Source: Liolophura sinensis
Taxonomy: Eukaryota; Mollusca; Polyplacophora; Chitonida; Chitonidae
Assembly: GCF_032854445.1 (NCBI RefSeq)
Contig: NC_088302.1
Location: 24,255,788 to 24,319,787, forward strand
DNA: 64,000 nucleotides
Reading direction: 5' to 3'
Shown: in pieces, positions 21,612 through 33,365 of the stretch
Numbering within the stretch: the stretch's first letter is position 1
Layout of the letters: each line of letters opens with the position of its first letter
The notes under the pieces: generated by a model
What the model was told of the DNA's origin: nothing
The model's database searches: none
Seen by the model: only the letters and a program-made list of their open reading frames with translations
Program-made: the position numbers and the translations under genes

Positions 21612-22740
21612 AATGGCAACAGTATAAGAGCGTATATCTGACATGGCTCAAACTATTTGCCAGTACTGTTTATATGCTGTATGTCTTTTTTTTAGTCTAT
21701 CAGATACAGTTGGCATGTGTTGACTGGAATGAATAAATGATTATGGTTAAAGACATATACGCATAGAATACTGCACCATGCAATGATGAATTTATTTATT
21801 TGGTAATGAAAAAGCTCAGTATTTTTGCTCTTTTATGGAATAGGAGTCGGGTTTCTAGGAGAAGGATCATGTTAGCATGAACAGGAACAAAATAACAGAA
21901 AACTCCCCACGACTTCATTTACCAGGCCGTCAAATCTAGGCCAACCTCAAAGCTGTCTCTACTGGGCAACATATCCCCAGATATGTTAGAGTCTGGTAGA
22001 AATGTCTTATGAAGGTCATGTCAAAACTTAAAATCGAACCTTAACGGAGTGTTCATTGTCCGAGTTCCCCAGTGTTTGGAGAAGTTACTAATCAACTCAT
22101 TCCTCTGGTGAACTTGTTGATAGTCCGCAGCTGGACATGTCAGAAAGAGCTAAGCAAAAGCCTTTAGTGGATGGTATACAGTGTGTGTGCCGACTGTCAC
22201 TCGGAGAGACAGAGCCACAGAAGGATGTGACAGATAAGCTTAGCAGTAAACCGTCGCCGTCTTCTTGTGATCTTTTGTAGCTGTCATTGCCATACGTCTT
22301 GTCTTTGTGACTGTTAAAAGGAAACACTCGCCCTCGTTTAGCAGAACCGCAGTAACGTACAGTGGTGCACTGACAGTCCAGTACCACAATCGGGTTATCT
22401 CCCCTGAATCAACATATTACGGGGGATTATAACTGTTTAAAACCATTGCACTTCGGCTAACGAAGCCAGGTCAACTGCCATGGAGATCTAGTTCTCCTTT
22501 TAGAAGCATTAAACTAATATTATACCTATGCTAGGATTGTGCACCTCGCATTCACAGGGCTGGAAATCTCCTCTGCCTGGCTTGACGATTTACCTTTCCA
22601 GCTTTGTTGATGCACAGAAGTATTATCTTTACTATTTAAGGACAAATATCTAAATCTGTTGAAGTAGAGGGCAAACGAGAGATGAATGGCGGTCAAATAT
22701 TTGATAAGTGTTTAAAGCCCTGTTCAAGAATTTTTACTAC
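21612..22740. other. unassigned DNA
   Basis: A 96-codon minus-strand frame at 22097-22387 is Ser-rich and unrecognised. No repeat or exon is supported. Confidence 0.4.
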
Positions 22741-22860
22741 CATCGCGGTGGCTGTGAGTTCAAGTCCAGATCATGCTGGATTCCTCTCCAGTCGTACGTG
22801 GGAAAGTCTTCCAGCAACCTGCGGATGTTCGTGGGTTTATCCAGGGTTTTATTCTATTTC
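22741..22860 (+). mobile_element. SINE family A internal fragment
   Basis: GCTGTGAGTTCAAGTCCAGA, TCCTCTCCAGTCGTACGTGG, GAAAGTCTTCCAGCAACCTG and CGGATGTTCGTGGGTTTATC are the B box and body. The A-box head and 3' tail are lost. Confidence 0.75.
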
Positions 22861-24431
22861 TGCTATATTAAGTCTGACAAAAAGTGTTTTACAAAGCAAT
22901 TAGTCATTTTCAGCCATCTCTGATTTCTACCCCCTCCACCCCTTTAATGGGCTCTTCCCGAACCTTTTATTAACCTTTTATTTCAAAATGTTACCAACAA
23001 ATTTTGATAGCTTCCCTTTTATCCGTGCGTCTTATGAATAAATGAATAAATAAATCTGATAAACAAACAAACCAAAAGGCAAAAAAAAAATTAAATAAAC
23101 GGAAAAAAGGATATGAACTCCTACCCTTTCAAATCAACTTTTTATACTCGTCCTGTGTAATTAACTAGTAAATGAAAACAAACCTCAATCATCAGTTTTC
23201 ATGTACTGATAAAACATGAAAAAAAAAAACGGAAAGAAGAAATTCGTATACTTTAAACACTAAAGCTTCACACACTTCGATGACTCTTAACGGAAAATAG
23301 AGGAAACGTCAAAATATCAATTTTTAGATTGTCATGGATGGTTTAAGATTACTGGGGAAAAATAGCACTAAAGCGTATCGCAACATTAGTATTTTGGTAT
23401 GAAGAATGAGTCAAGTTTTCGGTTGAGACTAGTATAAATGAGATTGTAAACAGAACATTTTCAATAATATGCAATGGTTTTCTCTTTCATGTTGCTGAGG
23501 GATAATTTTTTAATCAGTTCGGTTATCGGGTAAAGCGGCACATAAATCACTGCGCGATGGACGCAGAAAAAAACCCTAAAAACAAACTGTGTTATTAGAT
23601 TATCTACGCCATGCTGGATCGTTGAGTGCTAAGGGGCTGAAGAAGTCCCTTAAAAATCCCAGATAAGGCGAGAAAAAACGCTGATCTCGCAATTATTGAC
23701 AAGCTCGAGCAAATCCTTTCACGATTTGGAGGTTGAGTTTAATCTGGTCTTATCGCAGAGAACCGTGTTGATAACTGACTGCCAGTTACCACGTATCTAC
23801 AACAGCTTCAGGCTCTCTGTTGATTACATACAAGCTCCAAGCGCATAGGACAAATAGCCTAGCTGCTTAGATTTCATTGGTGGAATGAGCCGTCAATCAG
23901 CATAACGTGTGGTGGGCAGTGATGGATACAAAAGAAATTAACGAAATCGACATAACTGTAAGCTCGTTAAATATCTTTACTGAAAGAAGGACCAGTCCAG
24001 TGAATCGATGTCTGACACATGCAAATTATTACGTATATCTACACAAAACGAAAGGAAGAAAATCACAAAACATCCTTTAATATATTAGCGCCATTACAAT
24101 GGGCTATGTAACTACGACCTTGGAAACGATTTGTTTTGTCAAAAATGGCCGGATAACAATGACAACAAATAACACTAAGCCGAATTTTTCCAAAGCAAAT
24201 TAAGTAATGAGTGACATATTTGATTCAATAAAATACATTTAAGTCAATTGTTTCAAATCTTAAATAACTGCATAAATCATCAGGTTTCTATCTTAAAATT
24301 TCCCACTGCGGAATATAACCATTTCCTGAGAAGTTTGTAAGAGCTGTTTTGATTGATTGATGAAAAAAACCCCAAGCAACATCAGTTGACCTCAGTGACA
24401 TCTGTAAAAATCACGCTTGACTAGACTAAAT
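22861..24431. other. unassigned DNA with an A-rich tract and a possible regulatory segment
   Basis: An A-rich tract of AATAAATAAATCTG-type strings and poly-A lies at 23036-23105. The segment of about 23500-23960 is less AT-rich, has no repeat signature and contains several TTATC/GATAA and TAATC words. I mention it only as a possible conserved non-coding element. Confidence 0.3.
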
Positions 24432-24625
24432 GGAGGCTCTCACCAAATCCATCTCACGATGACTTCATCTCCGGCTGTACGTGAGATGGTCTCCCAGCAA
24501 CCAGCGGATGGTCGTGAGTAATCTTCCGGGCTCTCCCTGGTTTGTTCCCACCTTAATACTTGCCGCCGTCGTAAAAGTGAAACATTCTTGAGTTCGGCGT
24601 AAAACACCACTCAGATAAATAAATG
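24432..24625 (+). mobile_element. SINE family A, head-truncated
   Basis: GGAGGCTCTCACCAAATCC, ATCTCCGGCTGTACGTGAGA, CAGCAACCAGCGGATGGTCG, AGTGAAACATTCTTGAGTTC and GGCGTAAAACACCACTCAGA with an AAATAAATGA tail follow the family order. The B-box region is deleted or degenerate. Confidence 0.8.
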
Positions 24626-24699
24626 AGAGAAAGAAATCTATTTAGGTGTGTGGGGCATCTGGGTTGGATCTTGCTGCGCCAACTGGTAGACTACTATCG

Positions 24700-25430
24700 A
24701 TTGGTAGGCAAATCGTTTTACTGCTGTGTACCAAAGAGTTCCGATTCGTCTTCGTAAAGGGAGGTAATTGTTAATCGATAACGCGGTAATTAGCTGTTTT
24801 TATCGGTCGGCCTGCGACATCTAATGACCGGTACATCGTATACGTCAGCGTTTTGGTCTTTTCACGAGCTCTTTTGCGTCAGGAGGAAGCTTTTGTCCTG
24901 GCCAAAATCCGCCATTAGAGGATTTCTTATCAATGTGATGTGATTTGAAATGATGGTAATTATATGGTATCTGTTAAAATCAACGCATGCGCATCGACCG
25001 CATTTCTGTTTGTCATATGAGCAAATTGGAATATAACACCAAGGACTACGACCTTAAGTCTGGACATTCTGGCTTCCTTGAATTTTATAAGTCGTACAAG
25101 TGCGATATTTCTGGGTACCATATTAAATATAAATCAAATAAATACCGCAATACCGCAAATAAATAACGACTGTGGACTAAAGAAAGAAGACGATGTTTGG
25201 GCCGTCTTTCTTTACGATGATGAGATTTCCAATAATACACAAAGCAACCTTGAATGACCTGATTGGTTATGGCAAATAGTCGATATTTATGACGTTATTG
25301 TTTTGGAAATACTCTTCCCTAATGAACTTATTGGAATTAACCGACGGCAATGGCATATTTGTTTATGTTTAATGCAAGCAGAGAAAATAGAGATCGCACC
25401 GTATTAGGCTAGATGTATAGTCAGGTGATG
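24700..25430. promoter_or_regulatory. candidate non-coding regulatory segment
   Basis: This repeat-free stretch has a dense group of homeodomain-like words (GTAATTGTTAATCGATAACG and GGTAATTAGC at 24764-24800) and GATA/ATCGAT words. It has no open frame of note. A regulatory role is inference only. Confidence 0.2.
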
Positions 25431-25636
25431 GAAATCATGGTTTTAATTCGTTGATTTCTGTTTTGGTTGGTGTTGGAACGAACTGATCATTTTTCGCTTT
25501 TTCGACCATTCACATTAAGAAACTATTTAGACAGTATGAAGAAGTTTATGAAACAGTTCTCAAATTATTCTTAAACTTTAAAACAACCAAGCTAAGAGCA
25601 ACAGTAGCAGATTCTGGCCTGGCTCATTATATTATT

Positions 25637-25830
25637 TATTTTTACGATTAACGTTTAAACGCCGTGTTCAAGAAGTTTTTATATAATCAGGTTATTGGCA
25701 AGAGGTCCATGACAGGTACATGACAAAGCTCTAGATTTAAATCAGTGGAGAAAGTAGTGTGAGCTGCATTCGAACATGCGACCTTATCGGTCACAGTGGT
25801 CAGATGCCCATCGATCGACTGCGGCGAGAC
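25637..25830 (-). mobile_element. SINE family D copy, diverged
   Basis: GTTTAAACGCCGTGTTCAAG (shared 3' domain), CAGGTACATGACAAAGCTCT and, near 25769, GCTGCATTCGAACATGCGAC (a B-box-like sequence on the minus strand) give the same order as the copy at 59365. Confidence 0.55.
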
Positions 25831-25972
25831 TAACGGTGTAGTCATGAGGCGCGATCTGATTCATAGGGTTTTGAAATGATTATCTTGAAATTACCCAAAA
25901 GATAAGCAAAGTATACAAATCACAGCTTCGGCTGCCAACAGTTCATTAATAAAACGAGCATCAGAATTTCTT

Positions 25973-26000
25973 ACAGTTATATATATATATATATAACTGT
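25973..26000. repeat. (TA)n microsatellite forming a perfect palindrome
   Basis: ACAGTTA and TAACTGT flank a run of alternating TA. The whole 28 bases can form a cruciform or hairpin. Confidence 0.9.
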
Positions 26001-26593
26001 TACGAGAGATAGTTAGCTAGAAGTAGACGTTTTCAACGATGTTGGAAAGTCATACGTGTGTAAGAATTAACACAATGGATATACAATGAATAATCCACAA
26101 CGCTTTTTGCTTACAACATTGAAAAGGTCCACATTTGTATGGTACAAAATGTCATGCTATGAAACAAGAAGAAGCATACATTATGTTTTTATTATAACTG
26201 TTTATATGAACACAGCAATGATTTTAAAACTATATTGATACAGCCCCTAGCTTCAGGTAAAGAGAAACTAAATACATACTTACAAAGCCGTCATCAAGAA
26301 AATCCCCATTCTTGCAAAACCCAAATCAGAGGTATAAAATTTCTGTGTCAAAGTTGACCGAAGCACGCGAAATAGAAAACGGAAATAAAGTATTAAAATA
26401 TACTTAACCTGAAAATTTTATCAGGCAATCGCAAACTACCAAGACACAAAAGTTCCAATAACAGGAAAATTGTGGTCCTCATTGAAAAGAAAACCAGTTC
26501 AAATTGCAAAGCGATATGAAAGTTTTAGCTTGCGCCAGCTCACGGTTATCCGACACCTATTTGTTAGTAAGAAAGGAAAACCTGGTGTCTTTG

Positions 26594-26749
26594 CTTCACT
26601 GCACTATATCACTAATAACAGCAACTGATTCACTTCACTGCACTATATCACTAATGACAACAACTGATTCACTTCACTGCACTATATCACTAATGACAGC
26701 AACTGATTCACTTCACTCCACTATATCACTAATGATAGCAACTGATTCA
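26594..26749. repeat. 39-bp minisatellite, four copies
   Basis: Units begin at 26594, 26633, 26672 and 26711 with CTTCACTSCACTATATCACT and end AACTGATTCA. The unit is 13 codons long and stop-free in one frame, which creates the 115-codon frame at 26504-26851 with a 13-residue repeat (SLHCTISLMTATD). The flanks show no exon features, so I treat the frame as incidental. Confidence 0.95.
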
Positions 26750-27273
26750 CCGTTATCAGTCAAGAAGGTGTACCGCAATCTTGTCACATTTGTCACTCAT
26801 TCGTCTTCAGAATATGATATTATCATCCAAAAAGTGGATGCTGTTTTTTGAAATAACTTTGTCAGATTCATTCAACAAGACTGATGCCAGGAATCCCCGG
26901 GGGTCAACCTTACCAGACGGCCCCAAAGCACAGAAATTGGATTCTTGCCATTTTCTTACTCATAATCTTCCCTAGTACAGGAATCGACAAATGTTTCCGT
27001 GATTCCTTTTTTCTACTAAGAAATCGTCATGCTCGATGTGTTGCTTTTTATGACTTATGAATATGTCCATGACATGCAAGTGGGCATGGAATAAATTTCC
27101 TCCCTAGAGGCATCTGTGACAATTGCCAAGTGAAAGAATTTGTGTCTCACTATTTAATTACATCTAATAAATTCATACAATCCCGATTCAGGCTCCATCA
27201 AAGAGTAGCCGCATTGGGTGTGAAACACTTCTCTTCGGCTTGCCCTCAAGCAAGCTGAAATGATGAACAAGAC
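26750..27273. other. unassigned DNA
   Basis: Nothing supportable was seen. Confidence 0.4.
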
Positions 27274-27850
27274 CAGGGGCCGCTTGCACAAAGGGGTCGT
27301 AAGCCCAAGTTGCTTCTAACTCACTAAGATCTCGATCGTAGCCTTAGCTCACAATCGACACCCTCCTGCACAAAGAGATCGTAAGCTACGATAGTTGTAA
27401 CATACGATGAGAAATTACGATTGAGTTGACCGAGCCGTAAATATCTACAATCGCCACAAAATTAACGTTAAGTACAAATTATTGCCTTAAGTAGACTGTT
27501 AGTTAGTACTTTTCATCATGGTTTGCAAAGATATGCAATGCAATTATCTCAGAAACATTTTACGAGCATTTTTTCAACTGTTAACTGTTCTATCATTATG
27601 AAGCAGAACTCTTTTGAAAATAAAATGAATGGCAAGAAAAGTTATTGACCGGTACATTGTCCATTTACACAAGCCACCTTTATGTACAAGTCAAATACGG
27701 CTAACGATCGCGGTTGGAACGTTAAAAGTTCACAATCGCTTTACAATTCCTTTGTGCAGTCGGAGCAAATTATTTTTACAATCAATTGTTAACTCAACTA
27801 TAGGGTCTACAAACGATTGTAGCTGAAATCTCTGTGTGCAAACAGGCCTG
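27274..27850. mobile_element. MITE-like DNA element with outer and inner inverted repeats
   Basis: The ends are imperfect terminal inverted repeats: CAGGGGCCGCTTGCACAAAG on the left and, as reverse complement, CAGGCCTGTTTGCACACAGA on the right. A second inverted pair lies inside: TGCACAAAG at 27367-27375 and CTTTGTGCA at 27750-27758, each followed inward by CGATYGT-type words. Several GATCGTA/TACGATC words recur in both arms. There is no transposase frame (the 65-codon frame at 27629 is unrecognised), so it is non-autonomous. The superfamily and target-site duplication are unclear. Confidence 0.65.
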
Positions 27851-28250
27851 AATAACTGCAGACTGGCATAGAATATTCTGAATTCACATTTTCTGCTTGT
27901 GGAGTAAATAAGTCCCGTCTAAAGTCGTTCGGGCCCAAGATGTGTATTTTATTGTTCAGCCCGACATATGTGATGGCGTTCTGTTAGAAAACTGATTACG
28001 TAATACCCATGCTGTCGCCAGTGTGCTAGTAAAGGTACACACGAAGTTCTCTAGTTTCATCGTACATGAAGTTCACTGGCGACCGCTTGCCTTCCATCAA
28101 TATGACGTTATTTCACAAGTGAAACCAGTGAATCACTATTTCTCCGATATGATCTGGTGAATCTTGCAAAGTATGATTTCTACAGCATAGGAATCTGTTA
28201 AGCACTAGTTAATTCGGTGCGACATATTTTCACGTCTAGGGCCGCACTAG

Positions 28251-28395
28251 AACCCAGGAACCTCTGACCAATGCGATCGTTGTCCAGCTCATATTGGTTT
28301 CCTCTCCCGCCCAATGTGTTATGGTCTGCCAGCAAACCACGGCTTTGTCAGGTTTCCTTCCACCACAAAGAAGCCAACCGTTTCATGAGTTAAAT
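28251..28395 (+). mobile_element. SINE family A fragment
   Basis: CCCAGGAACCTCTGACCAAT, GTCCAGCTCATATTGGTTTC, TGGTCTGCCAGCAAACCACG and GTCAGGTTTCCTTCCACCAC follow the family body with deletions. Confidence 0.65.
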
Positions 28396-29560
28396 GTAAC
28401 AAAAAACTTGTAAAAATCTACGTAAAAATCCAATCGAATACATATTATTAAGTAAATCTCCGAAGTAAGGTTATTAATCTGGCATGTTTAGAACAAGAGC
28501 ATTTGGTTAATCAGGGCTCTGTTCATTTTACCACACCAATAAATTAACGGAACCACTGAGGTATAAATAGTTAGCACAAATGTAGATATTCATAACATGT
28601 TGGGTTTGAATGAATGAATAGCTGAGGTTTAGCGGAATCTTGCCAATGTTTCAGTCTTATCTTTGTGGATGGTGACTTCGAAGGTTAAAGCTTAATGAAA
28701 GAGTTTTCCCTTGAGTTAGCTTAATACCGGATGATAATTGACTTCTTTGGACATTGGCTAGGTGAATATTCAACAAAAAAGTCCATTTAATGCCCTTGAC
28801 GGAACTTTACGAATCGAGAAAACGACGTCGAGATTCTCGCGTGTGAAGAGACACCAATTCTTACAAACTTGTGTTCCCGCCCTGTTGCCACGGAGACGTA
28901 AATGCCAAGGAAACGTAAACAAAAAGTGCGGAAGAATGCTGAGTTTTCGTTGGCTGAACAAAACATGAAAAACATGAAAGTCCTTTTCATCACATTTCAG
29001 CGGATGGGTCAGGAGACTCCATCAATAAATTGGAATGCACTGAACCATTAACACGCGTCAGTGATATTGACACCGATTGATCTTTCTCTTTGATCTTTAC
29101 CAAAGTATTTTTTTTGTTTGCGTCCACTGCATAACTCGAAGTGTATTCACATTCTCTTCAGGCTTAAAAGTTGTATTCCCATTAAGATTTTCTGTACTTT
29201 GAAAGACTGGTCGTAACGCCCATGTGCTTGATGGCATTCTCCACATTTCTAAACATCCAGTGTATAGAGAATTCAGGGATACTCGAGATCAAAGCTGACC
29301 TTGGAGAACAGCACGAGGAGAGATTTAGGTATAAAAGTGCCGTATGGTAATTCTGAGATAAAAAGTCTTTGGGGTTAGTGCCCTACTTAGCTTTGCTGGA
29401 ATCTTGTTTGCTTTCGCTCGACCAAATTGTACTTAATGAAAATATTTTTAGACGAAAATTTATTGAAATGATAGCCTTTTTACGTCAAATTCAGAAGTAG
29501 CTGTTAATTTTTTCCTTTTTTACCTCAGTGTCTAAGGGCACTGACTAAATGTCCCCCACT
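28396..29560. other. unassigned DNA
   Basis: Short frames overlap on both strands at 28762-28993 without recognisable motifs. No repeat or exon is supported. Confidence 0.4.
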
Positions 29561-29589
29561 ATTAAAGGCTCTCATCAATGTGAATGCCA

Positions 29590-30180
29590 TCCGTCTTTTA
29601 GGCAGAAAAGTGTAATATGTCATCTATTGCTCTGTCGTTTATCAGAGGGAAAAGTGTGCTGTGTTGTCTATTAAACAGAAAAATGTGGTTAGCGCGCAAG
29701 CGCAACGAAATGACATAGGAGCCTCTCACCTATGCGGTCACTGTGAGTTCGAGTCCAGCTCATGCTGGCTTCCTCTCCGGCCGTACGTGGGAAGGTCTGC
29801 CAGCAACATGCGGATGGTCTGCGGCTCTGCTCGGTTTCATCCCACAATAATGCTGGCTGCTGTCGTATAAGTGAAATATTCTTGAGAACGACGTAAAACA
29901 CCAGTCAAATAAATAAATAAATAAACAGAAAAATGTAGTGTGTCGTATAGTAGACAAGAAGTGTGCTGTATAGTCTATTACATGACTAAGTGTGATGTAT
30001 TGTCTACGTGTCCTGTGTCGTCCATTGGACTTACAGATAGAGAACTGCAATGTATTGTCTAATGGGGGATGGGAGGTGGGGAGTTGGGGGATGTGTTGTC
30101 TTTTAGGCGGAGAAGTCTGCTATTTCTGTTAGACAGTCAATAGTGTTGTGTCCCCTAATAGGCAAAGAAGCATGTTGTAC
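29590..30180. repeat. decayed minisatellite around AGAAAWGTGTRNTGTNTTGTC
   Basis: Words such as GCAGAAAAGTGTAATATGTC, AAAGTGTGCTGTGTTGTCTA, AGAAGTGTGCTGTATAGTCT and AAGTGTGATGTATTGTCTAC recur irregularly on both sides of the SINE at 29690. They resemble half of the 57-bp unit that follows (GTGTGCAGTGTTKGTCTCAG), so this is probably the degenerate edge of the same array. Confidence 0.65.
29690..29922 (+). mobile_element. SINE family A inserted in minisatellite DNA, with target-site duplication
   Basis: The copy begins in the head (TAGCGCGCAAGCGCAACGAA), has a B box in GTGAGTTCGAGTCC, the complete body, the 3' domain and a TAAATAAATAAATAA tail. The 17-base flanks AAACAGAAAAATGTGGT (29673-29689) and AAACAGAAAAATGTAGT (29923-29939) differ by one base, which fits a LINE-type target-site duplication. 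The first roughly 20 bases of the tRNA-like head are absent, so the copy is slightly 5'-truncated. Confidence 0.92.
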
Positions 30181-30195
30181 CATCAATTTGACCTT

Positions 30196-30930
30196 GAAGT
30201 GTGCAGTGTTGTCTGTCAGAAACATAATTACACAGTGTTGCTTGTCAGAGATATAAGTGTGCAGTGCTTGTCTCAGAGACTTAGGTACAGTGTGTTGTTT
30301 GTCAGGGATATAAGTATTCAGTGTTTATCTCAGAGACTTAGGTATAGTGTGTTGTTTGTCAGAGATATAAGTGTGCAGTGTTTTTCTCAGAGACTAAGGT
30401 ACAGTGTGTTGTTTGTCAGAGATATAAGTGTGCAGTGTTTGTCTCAGAGGCTTAGGTACAGTGTGTTGTTTGTCAGAGATATAAGTGTGCAGTGCTTGTC
30501 TCAGAGACTTAGTTACACAGTGTTGCTTGTCAGAGATATAAGTGTTCAGTGTTTATCTCAGAGACTTAGGTACAGTGTGTTGTATGTCAGAGATATAAGT
30601 ATTTATTTCAGACTTAGGTACAGTGTGTTGTTTTTCAGAGATATAAGTATTCAGTGCTTATCTCAGAGACTTAGGCACAGTGTGTTGTTTGTCAGAGATA
30701 TAAGTGTGCAGTGTTTATCTCAGAGACTTAGGTACAGTGTGTTGTTTGTCAGAGATATAAGTGTGCAGTGTTTTTCTCAGAGACTTAGGTACAGTGTGTT
30801 GTTTGTCAGAGATATAAGTGTGCAGTGTTTTTCTCAGAGACTTAGGTCAGAGACAGAGATGTGCGTGCAGTGTTGTCTCTCACGGATATGTGTACAATGT
30901 TGTCTGTCAGAGACATACGTACGCAGTGTC
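30196..30930. repeat. 57-bp minisatellite, 11 copies plus degenerate ends
   Basis: Clean units run from about 30224 to 30848, each of the form TTAGGTACAGTGTGTTGTTT followed by GTCAGAGATATAAGTGTGCA and GTGTTTKTCTCAGAGAC. Copy 7 is shortened. Partial units lie at both edges. The unit is 19 codons and stop-free in one frame, which gives a 270-codon open frame (30148-30960) of 19-residue repeats with the core SVLFVRDISVQCLSQRL. There is no signal peptide, conserved flank or splice site. Changes between copies fall at all codon positions, so a protein is unlikely. Confidence 0.95.
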
Positions 30931-31489
30931 GTACATCAAATTGCTATGAAACCCATTTGACACACATACAAGAATATCCATCTACGGTATCTTTTATATC
31001 TACAACTGAACATGTCAGCGATATATTTTAACGCAACTAACATGTATTCTGATTTCTTGTGGATGAAATCGATAAGGAAACCTAAAAATAATATGGTTTT
31101 CCACAGGCTTTGAAGTCAGTCTTGCTGCCGCTCGCATTATCTGCTTGTGAGTGGTTGTCATTACAATTTGATTTACTTTAACATCATATTTTCTCTCAGA
31201 TGGCTTCCTGCAAAGCTACTATGATTATGTAATCAAAGCTAGAAAGTTCCATGACGTAAATAATCATCGATTTTTTTACAAGGTGTCCGTAATTTAATTT
31301 CTAGATATAGGGATGGGGATAATTTATTCATTAGGCTATATTTGAATATTTTCCGCGCTTATGTAGGAGACCTCACGGTCTCAGGAAATGTGCCATCCTC
31401 TTGGCTGTGAACTAATTCTTCCAAGGATATTCAACATTGCAGTTTTAAGTGACATTCAGAAGTAGAATACTATAAAGGACATCAAAGAC
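30931..31489. other. unassigned DNA
   Basis: A CCACAG followed 44 bases later by GTGAGT near 31106-31155 mimics a tiny exon, but nothing supports it. Confidence 0.4.
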
Positions 31490-31622
31490 TACAGCACAGA
31501 GAGTAAAACGGAGCAACGACGGCCGTGTGATAGTTGGCAAGTGGTTACACGTAACTCGTGGAAGTGCGGCCTCGTGTGAGTTCACCTCACTTTTGGTTTT
31601 ATTCCGACTGTTTATGTGAAAG
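31490..31622 (+). mobile_element. family C short interspersed element, well preserved
   Basis: TACAGCACAGAGAGTAAAAC, GAGCAACGACGGCCGTGTGA, TAGTTGGCAAGTGGTTACAC, GTAACTCGTGGAAGTGCGGC, AGTTCACCTCACTTTTGGTT and TTATTCCGACTGTTTATGTG run in the family order. Confidence 0.85.
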
Positions 31623-33298
31623 TTTTAGGAAACACATGGAAGGCAACTATTCTTGGATATTCTTTTTTTTATCCTGTGAATAATAAACCAAGAAAAGTTG
31701 GTTTTGATGTAGTTGCTGTATTTAGTAAAGATAAAATCTCCCTCAAATATATTTAAACTTAAAGTTAAGATGGCAATAATTTATGTCCGGGTAATAATCC
31801 ATCGAGGTTGCAATTAACATTATTGGTAAAGCCATATATCTTTATTAGTAATAATGTATACCAAAGGATATCAATAGCTTTTCTGCCGATATAACGATTT
31901 TTGCGACAGTAGAAACACAATTCATGAAATAACCATCATAATTAAGCATACTCATCCATCTCTGTATACAAGATAGACGTGACAACTGTAGATTATTCGC
32001 TACACAGATGTTATTCTTCCTTCCACAGCATAAGGGCAGTACTGCTTTTACATAACACAACTTTAAAGCCTGAAGCTATTTTCTAAACCTCATTCCGCTC
32101 TTTTCCTTTCATTGAATAATGAATGATCGATGGGGTCAGCTCCATGTTATAATCACAAGGCAACGGAGGCAAGAACAAAATATACATCAATACGTGAAGA
32201 TGTTATTTTTTTCCCTTTTAAACGATTTTCTCCTGAGGCTATATATTGCCGTGGTTATCTTTCTCGCATAATGGAGTTCAAGTATAAATGTCTGTGCGCA
32301 TGTGCAAGATCATTTAACTTGTTGGCCGGTGTTCAAGTAATAGATGAGATCTGAAATGTAATAATGAGGTCTGTGGGCGATACGCAGGTGATCTGGCAAA
32401 CCTATTAGCGAATTGTCTGAACGAAAACGAATGCGGATATGATATTGCCGGATCGATCTCAAACTGCCATTCTTTTTACTTAATCCATTACTAAGGCTTA
32501 TCATATATGCATGATGTAATTTAGTCCATACGTGCCGAATAAATAATTTATGAAAAATGATTTCGCATATTTACAGAATATTACTCTTTAATGGATGTTA
32601 CGAAAGTGTTGATTGATTGAAAATTAAAACTTGCAGAAGTTTAAGCGGCTATTCTTTTTAGGAATTGCTTCATTTGATCGATGGTTTTCAGGATGCGTTT
32701 AACGAAATACTTGTCTACGATGAAAAACAAGTTAATAAATCATGATTCTATATAGATGTTATACACTGTACCGCTATACATAAACTTTAATAATGTCAAA
32801 GGCATCATTTTGGGCTGTGGTTGAGGAGGAAAAAGGTAAATATCAGATTAACATTTGCTCAAGTGATAAAAACTTAACACTTCTCAATGCTTAGAACTTG
32901 TTGCAATCCACACTTTGTTAATGTCAATTTAACACTTCTAAGTGTTGTCTTCCCCATCTCACTATGTCTTTTACATTATAAATGCTAAAGAATTAAGTGT
33001 TATTCATCATGGGGCAACTTTCAGTCATAACTCAGGATCACATTTTAAATGTAGTAAGTAATACAGTTTTGAAGCTACTTATCTTAGAAGGACAATTTGA
33101 AATTTAAAGAGTATAAGTTAGGTCTATTGAAAAGGCTTAGCTTGAGTGCTGCTCGATGAATAAAGTCTAAACATGTTGTTTACCATTCATGTATAATCAC
33201 ATCTGAAATGTCAGTCATGAAGTTAGATTCAAGTGATACTTATAATTGATGACAGATATTCATCAACGTGCTCAAGATTTTTTTCTTTTTTTCTGACA
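31623..33298. other. unassigned DNA with a small AACACTT-rich palindromic patch
   Basis: Between about 32870 and 33005 the word AACACTT or its complement AAGTGTT occurs four times, including the palindrome AACACTTCTAAGTGTT (32931-32946). It may be a decayed foldback element. Otherwise nothing is supported. Confidence 0.35.
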
Positions 33299-33365
33299 GC
33301 TTAAGAATTTTTCACTAATATGACGGCGATCAGGTTCATGGCTGAAGGAAATCGGCCACACTGGT
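33299..33365 (-). mobile_element. SINE 3'-domain fragment (family A or D)
   Basis: AGCTTAAGAATTTTTCACTA, ATATGACGGCGATCAGGTTC and GAAGGAAATCGGCCACA match the shared 3' domain and the start of the body. Confidence 0.55.

Noticed and set aside
30148-30960. 270-codon open frame
   Set aside because: It is the 57-bp minisatellite read through. There is no conserved flank, start context or splice site, and differences between units do not respect codon positions.
31106-31155. 44-base micro-exon between CCACAG and GTGAGT
   Set aside because: There is no neighbouring exon, no recognisable peptide, and the signals are common by chance.
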